Assembly: GCA_026129745.1 (NCBI GenBank) | Contig: JAHCHL010000002.1 | Location: 124,001 to 188,000 of the forward strand | Origin: Fimbriimonadales bacterium | Lineage (GTDB): Bacteria; Armatimonadota; Fimbriimonadia; Fimbriimonadales; ATM1 | Direction: 5' to 3' | DNA: 64,000 nucleotides | Part shown: positions 43,678-51,562 of the stretch, in pieces | Layout: the number at the start of each line of letters is the position of its first letter | How positions within the stretch are numbered: position 1 is the first letter of the stretch | Notes under the pieces: model-generated | The model's input: only the letters and a program-made list of their open reading frames with translations | Told to the model about the DNA's origin: nothing | The model's database searches: none | Position numbers and translations under genes: made by a program

Positions 43678-44724
43678 CTACGAAATTGCGAGATCCATCT
43701 CGAAGACCTTGATTATATTCCCTTCCGCATCGACAAGCAGCCAAAGTCTGGGTTCGGGCAAGCCGAGCGCCTTGCGGGGCGCCTCGCTGCATGCCTCAAC
43801 CGCGGCCGAGGGGCCTTCGTCTTGCCAGATGTTCCGAAAGACATCGGCCAAGGTAGCGGCGCTGCCGGCGAGCGTGCCGTTCTCGAGGCGAACTGCACCC
43901 TGTCGCATGGAGACACGGTGGCCCCACATCTCGCAGGCGGTTCCGTCCGGCTGTCCAGACAGCGCCGTTCCATCCGAGACTGCAATGACGCATCCGTTTT
44001 CTTGTTGGCAGCGAAGTGCGATTTGCAGTGCTTCGGCAGAAACATGAATTCGGTCGTAAATGATTTCGAGTGTGACGTTTTCGGTTAGCCCGTACCCAAT
44101 TGGGCCTGGGTCGCGGTGATGAAACGGCCGCATCGCATTGTAAAAGTGCGTGATGCGATCGATCTTATGCTCGTGCAACTGTTTACTTGTCGCGTCGGTA
44201 TGCCCTGCGCTGACCGCGATGCGTCTGTTTCTGAGTTCGGAGATGAGCTGTCGTGATCCATTGAGTTCAGGCGCAAGCGTTACGATCTTGACGAGATCGA
44301 GCAGTTCGCCGAGTTCGTTAGCCAACTTTTGGTAGTCAGGCTGTTCGATTTGATCGCTGGGCTGCGCACCCGATCGATTCGGATTGATGAAAGGTCCTTC
44401 GAGATGCACTCCTGCAAAGCCTGGAAATCTATCTTTGCACGGCTCGAGTGCGTGTCTGATTTCACTCCACTTCGCTGTAACAGTCGTCGGGCAGTAGTAT
44501 TCGATTCCTCTCGATCTTAGGTTTGCGCCGATTTGCTTTGCTTTACCCTCCATCACGTCCATGCCATCTACACCGTGGCAGTGCGAATCGATGAGACCGG
44601 GCACTAAGCAGTTCGAATTGGTGGTTATTTCTGCATGTTCGGATCGATCGATTTGTAGCGTTCGTCGGTCAGGATCGAATTCTGCATTCAGTTGGGTGTT
44701 ATCGCGAAGAAAAACGACTTTCAT
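43678..44724 (-). CDS. nagA: N-acetylglucosamine-6-phosphate deacetylase
   Basis: A 348-residue metal hydrolase of the amidohydrolase fold. PGLIDSHCHGVDG, GVHLEGPFINPNRSGAQ (metal-binding Glu), SAGHTDATS, THFYNAMRPFHHR and LAGSAATLADVFRN are the NagA motifs in order. It feeds cell-wall amino sugar into glycolysis. ATG 44724 overlaps the dprA stop, so it is translated with dprA although the functions are unrelated. No nagB is visible. Confidence 0.93.
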   Translation of the reverse strand: MKVVFLRDNTQLNAEFDPDRRTLQIDRSEHAEITTNSNCLVPGLIDSHCHGVDGMDVMEGKAKQIGANLRSRGIEYYCPTTVTAKWSEIRHALEPCKDRFPGFAGVHLEGPFINPNRSGAQPSDQIEQPDYQKLANELGELLDLVKIVTLAPELNGSRQLISELRNRRIAVSAGHTDATSKQLHEHKIDRITHFYNAMRPFHHRDPGPIGYGLTENVTLEIIYDRIHVSAEALQIALRCQQENGCVIAVSDGTALSGQPDGTACEMWGHRVSMRQGAVRLENGTLAGSAATLADVFRNIWQDEGPSAAVEACSEAPRKALGLPEPRLWLLVDAEGNIIKVFEMDLAIS

Positions 44725-45743
44725 AATCGGACGTAACCGCCTGCAGCGCGGGCGATGAGGCCTTCGAGTTCGAGGTTTGTGAGTTCGGATAGCATGATGC
44801 CAGGCGAGACTCCCATCTCTTCGCTCAAGTTATCGGCAAGTTCCGGCTCTTTCGTCAATCTTGCGAGGATGCGCTCTTGAATTTCGCTCAAGAGGATTTC
44901 TTTTTGCTTAGTTTCTTTGCGTTCGAGCCCAAGGGCTGTCAATAGTTGGTTGGCATCGTACAGCAAGGTCGCACCGTCGTTGATGAGTCGGAATGAGCCA
45001 CGGTGCGAGTCGTTGTCGAATGCGGCAGGGGTCGCGAACACGTGACGACCTTCGTCGGCTGCGATGTGCGCCGTTTGCAGCGAACCGGATCCTTCCGGGG
45101 CTTCGACGACAATAACTGCGTGGCACATTCCGGCGATCACGAAGTTGCGAATCGGAAACCGCCAGTAGTGCGGTTTCGTTCCCAGAGCGAATTGGCTGAC
45201 GATCGCGCCTGATTCTGCGATTCGTGAAAAGAGGCTTCGATTCGCTGCGGGATAGAGTTTATCAAGCCCCGATCCGAGCACCGCTATCGTCTTTCCTCCG
45301 ACACTCAAGGCTCCTTCGTGCGCTTCTGCGTCGATGCCGTGCGCTCCACCGGATACGATCGTCACGCCCGATTCGGCGAGTTGGGATGCAAGTTTTCGGG
45401 CGACTGCTCGGCCGTACGTCGATGCCTTTCTTGTGCCGACGATGGCAACGCACGACGCTTCAGGGGGGGGCAATGTTCCTCGAAACATAAAAGCAGGAAC
45501 GGGATCACGAACGAGCTTTAGGCACTCCGGAAATCGATCGTCGTCGAGTTCTGCAACTTGAATCCCAACCGGCAGTTTTGTTGCAGGCGGCAGTTTCGAT
45601 TTGAGTTCCCTGTCAAGGGCGGGTGAGGTTTGAAGATCTTCGTATGAAACGCACTGAGGCCCGAGGCGTTCAAGAACGTCTCGGGCCTTTCTTGGCGGGA
45701 GGTCCAGGCTAAGAAACGCCTGCCAGAACCCTAAGTCCCGCAT
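44721..45743 (-). CDS. dprA: DNA processing protein DprA
   Basis: A 340-residue protein that loads RecA on incoming single-stranded DNA during natural transformation. The Rossmann-like core has VAIVGTRKASTYGRAVARKL, SGGAHGIDAEAHEGAL and FPIRNFVIAGM; a C-terminal winged-helix (residues ~285-340) follows. The frame includes an eight-base G/C tract encoding PPP near residue 92. It starts five bases after the PQQ-propeller gene. Confidence 0.94.
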   Translation of the reverse strand: MRDLGFWQAFLSLDLPPRKARDVLERLGPQCVSYEDLQTSPALDRELKSKLPPATKLPVGIQVAELDDDRFPECLKLVRDPVPAFMFRGTLPPPEASCVAIVGTRKASTYGRAVARKLASQLAESGVTIVSGGAHGIDAEAHEGALSVGGKTIAVLGSGLDKLYPAANRSLFSRIAESGAIVSQFALGTKPHYWRFPIRNFVIAGMCHAVIVVEAPEGSGSLQTAHIAADEGRHVFATPAAFDNDSHRGSFRLINDGATLLYDANQLLTALGLERKETKQKEILLSEIQERILARLTKEPELADNLSEEMGVSPGIMLSELTNLELEGLIARAAGGYVRL

Positions 45744-45748
45744 GGGAC

Positions 45749-47425
45749 TTATCCGATTCCTGGTCCGCCTGTCGTGCCTCCGCCTCCGGAGCTTCTTCGA
45801 TCATCGACCGTTCGCTCTGTCGTTTTTGGCAACGCGTTGTCGATGTTGATGATGAAGGAATGTTCGGAAGTGTTGCCCATCCAGTCCGTTGCCCGGACGA
45901 CGAACACTTTTCTTCCGTCGTTGAGAGGCGGGTTTGCACCTTCGACCGTTGAGCCAGGCAGCCGGATCTTTACGCGAAGGAAGCCGCCGCCCGGTTCGTA
46001 TTCGAAGTTCATCGGTTGGCCGTTCATCGTTACTCGAATGCTTCGCGCCATGACGCCGGTGCCTTCGTCTTCGAGCCTGAACAGGAAGTCGATGTCGGGC
46101 TGGCCGTTCATGGAGGTACCTGCGGGCGGACTCATGAGAACGATTTTGGGGCCGACCTGATCGACGCCAACATCTTTGCTCCAGGCGAACACGCTTCCGT
46201 CTTCGGCAAGCGCGTAGAGCGCGTTCTGTGTTCCGACGACGCCGCCGAGGATTGTCAAGTAGTCGACCAGAACTGTCTGAGTCGCACCGCTTCCTCCACC
46301 TTGGGCTCCACCGCCAGTGCGTCCGCCTCCGCCCTGCAATCCGCCGCCACCGCCGAGCGCGCCTCCACCGCCGCCTGACAGGCCAGCTCCGCCGCCCGAA
46401 CCACCCGACGTCGAAGCTGCGCGGGTCGTTCCAGGAATGGGCAACGTCGTGTATTCCCAAACCACCGGCTGCTCGGTCCGCGACGGGTCAATCAAGTAGA
46501 TCGCGCCGTTGGTTGCTCGAACGACTACGTTGTCGCCAACGACTTGAGGCGTCCCCCGAAGGTATCCCTTCAACTCGACCGGCTGGCCTCGCCACTGCCT
46601 CAGGTCGTGGTCAAAGAGAAACATCTTGTTGTTCGACGTGAGCACAACTCCGCCTTTCGATGTGACGGCCGCTCCTGCGTCGAGCCTTTCGGGTGCCATC
46701 AGCGGGCGCCCCATGGGCTGGCCATTGCGCGGGTTGATTCGTGCCACCTGCTGTCCGGTCACGATGTAGAGGAATCCGCCGTAGAGCACGGGTCCTCCAT
46801 CGAAATTGGTGCTCATTGGGCCGACCGACCAAGCTTGCCGCTGGGTCGTCACGTTGAAGGAAGTCAACGTACCGCGCGATGTAAAGAAAATGAGGTGCCC
46901 GTCAGCGAGAATGGGAATGCCGCTGATCCCATCTCTCACTTCGAGGTCGGAGGACCATGCGCGAGTGCCATTGTTCGTGTTGATTGCGACGATTCGGTCA
47001 TCGGTCGTGAACAGGTAGGCGATTCCGTCGGCTGTCAAGACGTGGCGCACGGTGCTCGCATCGCTATAGGACCAAGCGCGGGTTCCGTCGCTCACTTTGA
47101 CCGCGTAAACGAAGCGGTTCCCGTTTGGGAGAATGGCGATATCGCCTGCAATTCCGGGGCTGGCTGTGAACTCGCCATCCGGCTCGTCTCCGGGTGGAAA
47201 CATCCAGTTCATTTGGCCGGTCGACGCATTTAGCGCATAGACCCGCCTGCCGATGGGCACGATCAGGGTGTCACCCGACAACGCGGGAGTCGCGATCGGA
47301 GCAGTGGACGTTCGCGCCCAGAACCTCCACGCGAGAGGAACGGGACCGGAAATGGCGATAGATGAACCTGCGGCCATTACAGCGCAGGCTACGGCGAGAA
47401 AGCGGCTCATTCGCATGATCGACAA
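45749..47425 (-). CDS. Secreted PQQ-like beta-propeller protein with Gly-rich linker
   Basis: A 558-residue exported protein. After a signal peptide come propeller repeats (RVYALNASTGQMNWMFPPGD; VYAVKVSDGTRAWSYSD; IVAINTNNGTRAWSSDLEV) typical of BamB/PQQ-like eight-bladed folds. Residues ~345-395 are almost all Gly and Ser (GGGGGALGGGGG and similar). A last part (residues ~430-530) is an Ig-like beta domain and the C-terminus is Gly-rich. GGAGGG supports a start at TTG 47425; ATG 47416 is an alternative. No catalytic residues are evident, so a binding or scaffolding role outside the inner membrane is likely. Confidence 0.8.
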   Translation of the reverse strand: MSIMRMSRFLAVACAVMAAGSSIAISGPVPLAWRFWARTSTAPIATPALSGDTLIVPIGRRVYALNASTGQMNWMFPPGDEPDGEFTASPGIAGDIAILPNGNRFVYAVKVSDGTRAWSYSDASTVRHVLTADGIAYLFTTDDRIVAINTNNGTRAWSSDLEVRDGISGIPILADGHLIFFTSRGTLTSFNVTTQRQAWSVGPMSTNFDGGPVLYGGFLYIVTGQQVARINPRNGQPMGRPLMAPERLDAGAAVTSKGGVVLTSNNKMFLFDHDLRQWRGQPVELKGYLRGTPQVVGDNVVVRATNGAIYLIDPSRTEQPVVWEYTTLPIPGTTRAASTSGGSGGGAGLSGGGGGALGGGGGLQGGGGRTGGGAQGGGSGATQTVLVDYLTILGGVVGTQNALYALAEDGSVFAWSKDVGVDQVGPKIVLMSPPAGTSMNGQPDIDFLFRLEDEGTGVMARSIRVTMNGQPMNFEYEPGGGFLRVKIRLPGSTVEGANPPLNDGRKVFVVRATDWMGNTSEHSFIINIDNALPKTTERTVDDRRSSGGGGTTGGPGIG

Positions 47426-47533
47426 TTGCCCTCCTGGACAGCTTTTTCCAGTATATCAGCGTACGCGGAGCGATTTCCGCGCTAAGTATTCTGACGCCCA
47501 TTTGAGCGTGCAGGGTCGCACCTTTCGAATTTG

Positions 47534-48325
47534 ATGGGGTGTACTGTCGGGGTGCTGGCGCGCGGATTACCGAATCGGACGTCGTTGCTCAACCCAATGA
47601 GCGCCGATCGACCGATTCTCGGGGCGGTCCCTATTCCTTTGGCCGAGTTGCCGGATCGACTGCATGAGTTGCCCGACCGCACGAAGACGGTCTATGTCGT
47701 CGGTGAAGGAGAGGAGGTCGATGGGGCGCTGAGCTTCTTGAGGGCCGGTGGCCGCTCTGTTGAGAAGGCTGAGAAATGGGAGTATGGCGAGCAACAAGAA
47801 ATTCTTCGTCTTTGGCAACCGAATGAGTTTTTGCTGGTCGCGCTGGAGCAGTTAGATGCTGGGATCGGTGTCGACATCGGCTGCGGTGCCGGTCGCGAGG
47901 CAGTTACCATGGCGGCCTTTGGTTGGAGCGTTCGCGCGTTCGACTGGGATGAAGAGGCGCTGCTTAGGGGAAGGGATTTGGCGAAGCGATATTCACCTGA
48001 AGTCGCGGATGAGATCTTATGGCAAGAGCGCAATGTCGAAGCAGATGAGTTCGAAGTGCCGACTGCCGATCTCATTACGACCTTTCGCTTTTTGCACCGA
48101 CCGTTGATCCCAAAGATGAGGGATGCGTTGAAACCTGGCGGCAGCCTCATCATTGAAACCTTCACCACTCTGCACCGCGCAAAGCACAACAAGCCCCAAT
48201 CAGACGATTTCGTATTGACGCCTGGCGAACTGTTGCGATTCCGGGGAGACTTCGATGTGGTTCATTATTCAGAAGATTGGCGCGGCGAGGCCCACACCGC
48301 ACGCATGTGGATTAGGAAACCTTAG
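47534..48325 (+). CDS. Degenerate rhodanese-SAM methyltransferase fusion
   Basis: A 263-residue protein. Residues ~5-85 match a rhodanese fold (GAVPIPLAELPDRLHELPDR, then KTVYVVGEGEEVDGALSFLR), but the position of the catalytic Cys loop holds GEGEEVD, so it cannot act as a sulfurtransferase. Residues ~95-263 form a class I methyltransferase with VDIGCGAGREAV as the SAM loop and FLHRPLIPKMRDALKPGGSL, most like TehB. ATG 47534 is one codon inside a TTG. The inactive rhodanese may bind a partner or ligand. It is convergent with the DinB gene, overlapping its 3' end by 14 bases. Confidence 0.75.
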   Translation: MGCTVGVLARGLPNRTSLLNPMSADRPILGAVPIPLAELPDRLHELPDRTKTVYVVGEGEEVDGALSFLRAGGRSVEKAEKWEYGEQQEILRLWQPNEFLLVALEQLDAGIGVDIGCGAGREAVTMAAFGWSVRAFDWDEEALLRGRDLAKRYSPEVADEILWQERNVEADEFEVPTADLITTFRFLHRPLIPKMRDALKPGGSLIIETFTTLHRAKHNKPQSDDFVLTPGELLRFRGDFDVVHYSEDWRGEAHTARMWIRKP

Positions 48326-48857
48326 CTGCGATCGCTTCGATTTGTCCGACGTGGCGTTCTGCGTGGAGTCTAACCGCTTCGAAAGCATCATAAAGGTTCA
48401 TTCGGAACGCTTTGAAGTAAGGGTTGCGAAACTTCGTTCTTGATAAGTCGATGTCGTTGGCGTCGCGAGCCATCTTGGCTATTTCTCGGTGCTGATCTGT
48501 CCACTCATCGATAATTTCGCGAGTGTACGATTTCTTTGGCGGATGCAAGAACTTCGGGGCTTTCGCATTGCCCCCCGGGCCTGACATCTTGAGAATCATT
48601 TTGGCGATCCAAGTGTGCTTTACCTGTCCATTGCCTTCGATTCCGTCTTCGATGGCCTGCTCGACGACGGGCAAATAACCACGATTCGTTATGAGCATGT
48701 GCTGAATGATTTGCGCCGGGCTCCAGTGCCAGTTCGGTGGAACAGCGTTGAATTGCTCGTCGCTCAGCTTGGCGCAAGCGACGCTTAAGCGTTCGGCGAG
48801 CCGTTCGATCTTGGCGGGATATGAGGCAATGTACTCTCGGCTGTTCATGCGGTTCAC
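48312..48857 (-). CDS. DinB-family metal-binding protein
   Basis: A 181-residue four-helix-bundle protein. IERLAERLSVACAKLSDEQF, WSPAQIIQHMLITNRGY (first His) and RLHAERHVGQIEAI (last His pair) are the DinB/YfiT metal positions. Family members are thiol-dependent transferases or of unknown role. Start is GTG 48857 or ATG 48848; ATG 48848 is the more usual choice. Confidence 0.8.
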   Translation of the reverse strand: MNRMNSREYIASYPAKIERLAERLSVACAKLSDEQFNAVPPNWHWSPAQIIQHMLITNRGYLPVVEQAIEDGIEGNGQVKHTWIAKMILKMSGPGGNAKAPKFLHPPKKSYTREIIDEWTDQHREIAKMARDANDIDLSRTKFRNPYFKAFRMNLYDAFEAVRLHAERHVGQIEAIAAKVS

Positions 48858-48903
48858 TTGCTCGCAGATTGATTGGGAGCGAATGATACCGCCCGGAGAA
48901 TGG

Positions 48904-49638
48904 TCAGAACGAGGACGTCAAACCGAGGGTAAGCCGCAGGGATGGTCTCGACAAGCCGACGACACCGAACAGGTCTGATTCGATTCCTAACGCTATGACC
49001 TCCCGCACTCCAATCTGCTTTCGCAAACCGATGCCCAACAAACCCATTGCACTTTCACCAACGTGCGTGTTTTGGGCGATATTGAAAGCAACAATGAAAG
49101 TCTGCGAAAAGTCGTTTGGCAAACCGATCGGTGTGCTGTATCCGATGGCTCCGGCGAATCGAGTCTTGCGCTGATCGGTTGGTGCATTCAATGCAAAAAT
49201 CGCTTCACCGTTCAAGTGCCATTTGCCTATCGCGCCAATCTGCCCTGTGAGAATGGCACGGGCCGAAAGTTCATTTTCTCCATCACTATTGTGATAGCCA
49301 AGCTTGATCGCCGTCGCTGGGAGCTTGTCTGTCTCTCGTTTGATGCCGATGAAAAGCCCAACTCCGAACTCTGATTTCGAATTGGTAAGCGATGGCTCTG
49401 CCGACAATTCCAAATGCATCGCCGGTGCGAATCCGTAGAGATAAGCTGCTTCGAATCGGTAATCGGGCTTCCTACTCCGATTCACCGAGATCGAAGCGCC
49501 GAACTCGATTGCCATTTCTCCAAACGCAAGCGGGTCTGCGTCGTCAATTTGAAGCGGCCTTCCGTAGTCGAGTTTCGAATGGTCGATAGCAATTCCGACA
49601 GCGGGAATCATCAGCAGCGCAACTATGACGCGCCTCAT
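48904..49638 (-). CDS. Outer-membrane beta-barrel protein at the end of the metal cluster
   Basis: A 244-residue exported protein. A signal peptide (MRRVIVALLMIPAVGIA) is followed by about ten amphipathic strands (FRFEAAYLYGFAP-like, LPATAIKLGYHNSDGENELS) and a C-terminal Phe (LRLTLGLTSSF), the signature for outer-membrane insertion. It overlaps the upstream Met/His-rich gene by four bases, so it belongs to that cluster. Family not identified; it could be a small channel or metal-binding barrel. Confidence 0.72.
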   Translation of the reverse strand: MRRVIVALLMIPAVGIAIDHSKLDYGRPLQIDDADPLAFGEMAIEFGASISVNRSRKPDYRFEAAYLYGFAPAMHLELSAEPSLTNSKSEFGVGLFIGIKRETDKLPATAIKLGYHNSDGENELSARAILTGQIGAIGKWHLNGEAIFALNAPTDQRKTRFAGAIGYSTPIGLPNDFSQTFIVAFNIAQNTHVGESAMGLLGIGLRKQIGVREVIALGIESDLFGVVGLSRPSLRLTLGLTSSF

Positions 49639-51095
49639 CTGGCAGGACCCTTGTGCCAGTTTTTATACGGATTGTCGACTGGGCCCTGTTTGCGTTCATA
49701 GGTCGCCGGCTTCTTTCCCGCAAGCGCGGACCACTGTTCGAGTGTGTAAGGTCTTGCATCTTTATATTGTGGATTCTCCGAAACGTACTTTCGAAACGCT
49801 TCGATCGATGTGAATGCGTAGGACCAGCGGTTGCACTCTGGATGTTCACCTTCCATCTCGAGAAACACGACGCCCTTCATCGTTGACGTGTAATTGCCCA
49901 ATTCGTCTCCGACGAGGACAAGCAGTTTGTTCGGGTCTTCTGTCGGCAATCGCAGTATCGCGCGGCCGAGATACTGTGCAGCCATGTCGCGTGCGCACAG
50001 CGGGCAGCGCACTTCCATCGTCCATCCGTCAATCGAGACCGTGGAGCGCCGCCATCGCATGTCGTTGTCCGGCATGAACATGCTGCAGTGGTGGCATTCT
50101 TCCATGCTCATCCAACCCATTCGCGGCATGTACATGAGTTCCGGTGTGCTTCCGACCATCATTCCCATCCCTGCCATTCCGTTCATGTGTCGATGATCGT
50201 GTAACGTTTTTTCTTCGCCTTCGCCTGATTCGCAGTTTGCGTGCGTCGAATCGAGGACCATCCAGATCGCCATTCGAATTTCATGGCGTTTCTGATTGGC
50301 ATCGAGTGAATTGTCCGCCAAGATGTCGTTAACCATGTCATGGAGCATGTGCAAGTTGTCGAATGCATTAGCGAGTTCCGGAAATCTCGCCGCGAATCTG
50401 GGGCTTTGCTCTGCGAACATCGGCATAAAGTCGCGGTTCGTGTCCCATAATTCTCGCTCGAAGTACTGCTCGCGCACGACATCGTACGAGAGTTCCCACA
50501 TATCGCGTGGAACGCGATATAGCATGTCGTACATTGCGGCTTGAAGCCAGTGATAGCCCCAAAACAGCGCATTGACTTTGGGATATTTGATTCGGAAGTT
50601 ACCGCTATAGGGTCGACTGTCGAGGAATTCCATGTTGAGTGGAAGTCCGCTGATCGAATAAGGGGCACGACTGCGATAGAAGTGCCAGAGCCTTTCAATT
50701 TCGGCTTCCTTTTGTGCGTCGCTCAGATTCGATGCGAGCACGTCTATCGTTTGCGCGTGTAGCACGTGCGCCCAATCGAACACGAGCTCCAATTCGCCAT
50801 AGAGTCTGGCAAAAGTAGGGGCGATCGCCTTTTCGTCAGGCTTGAATCGAGGAGGGTTTTTGAGAGTTCGAACGATCTGATTCCAGACTTGCGATTCCAA
50901 CACTCCTTCTCTGCCTGTAACGAGCGCTTCATAGGCTGTCGCGTGGCCGACGTCGACGGCATTGAGGTCACGCGCGAGTCGAGGAATGCTGTAGACCGCG
51001 TCGTTGTGGGAAGCGCGCAATCGAAACACTTCCATGGGACGCGGACTTGTCATCCACGCTGGAAACTGTGCTGCGACAAGAACCGCTGCGAGCAT
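49635..51095 (-). CDS. Exported Met/His-rich protein with NosL-like C-terminal domain
   Basis: A 486-residue protein I do not recognise as a whole. A short signal peptide precedes a helical domain (~20-295; WGYHWLQAAMYDMLYRVP). Residues 299-346 are strikingly rich in His and Met (HDHRHMNGMAGMGMM; MYMPRMGWMSMEECHHCSM). Two Cys pairs, CHHC (334-337) and CPLC (364-367), lie in a NosL-like region, followed by VVFLEMEGEHPECNRWSYAF. Such clusters bind Cu(I)/Cu(II). ATG 51095 overlaps the stop of the upstream NosL-like gene (TAATG). Confidence 0.65.
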   Translation of the reverse strand: MLAAVLVAAQFPAWMTSPRPMEVFRLRASHNDAVYSIPRLARDLNAVDVGHATAYEALVTGREGVLESQVWNQIVRTLKNPPRFKPDEKAIAPTFARLYGELELVFDWAHVLHAQTIDVLASNLSDAQKEAEIERLWHFYRSRAPYSISGLPLNMEFLDSRPYSGNFRIKYPKVNALFWGYHWLQAAMYDMLYRVPRDMWELSYDVVREQYFERELWDTNRDFMPMFAEQSPRFAARFPELANAFDNLHMLHDMVNDILADNSLDANQKRHEIRMAIWMVLDSTHANCESGEGEEKTLHDHRHMNGMAGMGMMVGSTPELMYMPRMGWMSMEECHHCSMFMPDNDMRWRRSTVSIDGWTMEVRCPLCARDMAAQYLGRAILRLPTEDPNKLLVLVGDELGNYTSTMKGVVFLEMEGEHPECNRWSYAFTSIEAFRKYVSENPQYKDARPYTLEQWSALAGKKPATYERKQGPVDNPYKNWHKGPAR

Positions 51096-51562
51096 TACTG
51101 CTTGTCCTTGGGCTTTAGGATCGCAGCTACCAGTTCATCGAGTTTGAGTGCTTTGGGTTCTTCGACTTTGTGCTTCTCAACATAAGCGTCGAACGCTTCT
51201 TTGGTGTGAAAAGCCCTGGAAAGCTCGGCGCAATGGGCATGTTCCTTGAACTTGTTGATGAATACGGCTTTTTCGGAGCGGGTCGACCACTTTCCATCCT
51301 TGCGCAGAATGATGACTGGCTCGCCAACTTTCTCGCTCGGAGCGTAGATGATGATGTCCATGCTGTATCTCGGCGAGTCGGCGATGGCGCAATAGACGCA
51401 ACGGTATTCGATGCGCTTGTTTCCGAATTGCAACACGACTTCGTTATCTTGCGTTTCCGTGTTCTGAACGACCATCAGCTTGCAGTACTGGCACGGCACT
51501 TCGTGCATTACTGCCGGCATGGCAAGATTGACAGAGAGTATGAGTGCGAACATCGTCATCAT
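51095..51562 (-). CDS. NosL-like exported copper-binding protein
   Basis: A 155-residue protein with a short signal peptide. VPCQYCKLMVV (Cys24, Cys27, Met30) and YRCVYCAIAD (Cys55, Cys58) match the CxxCxM layout of NosL, a copper chaperone. A strand-rich part (YSMDIIIYAPSE, VIILRKDGKW) and a helical end (FHTKEAFDAYVEKHK) follow. No nos reductase genes are in the window, so it probably serves another copper protein. It is coupled on both sides (ATGA, TAATG). Confidence 0.72.
   Translation of the reverse strand: MMTMFALILSVNLAMPAVMHEVPCQYCKLMVVQNTETQDNEVVLQFGNKRIEYRCVYCAIADSPRYSMDIIIYAPSEKVGEPVIILRKDGKWSTRSEKAVFINKFKEHAHCAELSRAFHTKEAFDAYVEKHKVEEPKALKLDELVAAILKPKDKQ

Noticed and set aside
51095-51562. 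Part of a nitrous-oxide reductase operon (NosL)
   Set aside because: No nosZ, nosD, nosF or nosY in the window; the neighbours are unrelated exported proteins.
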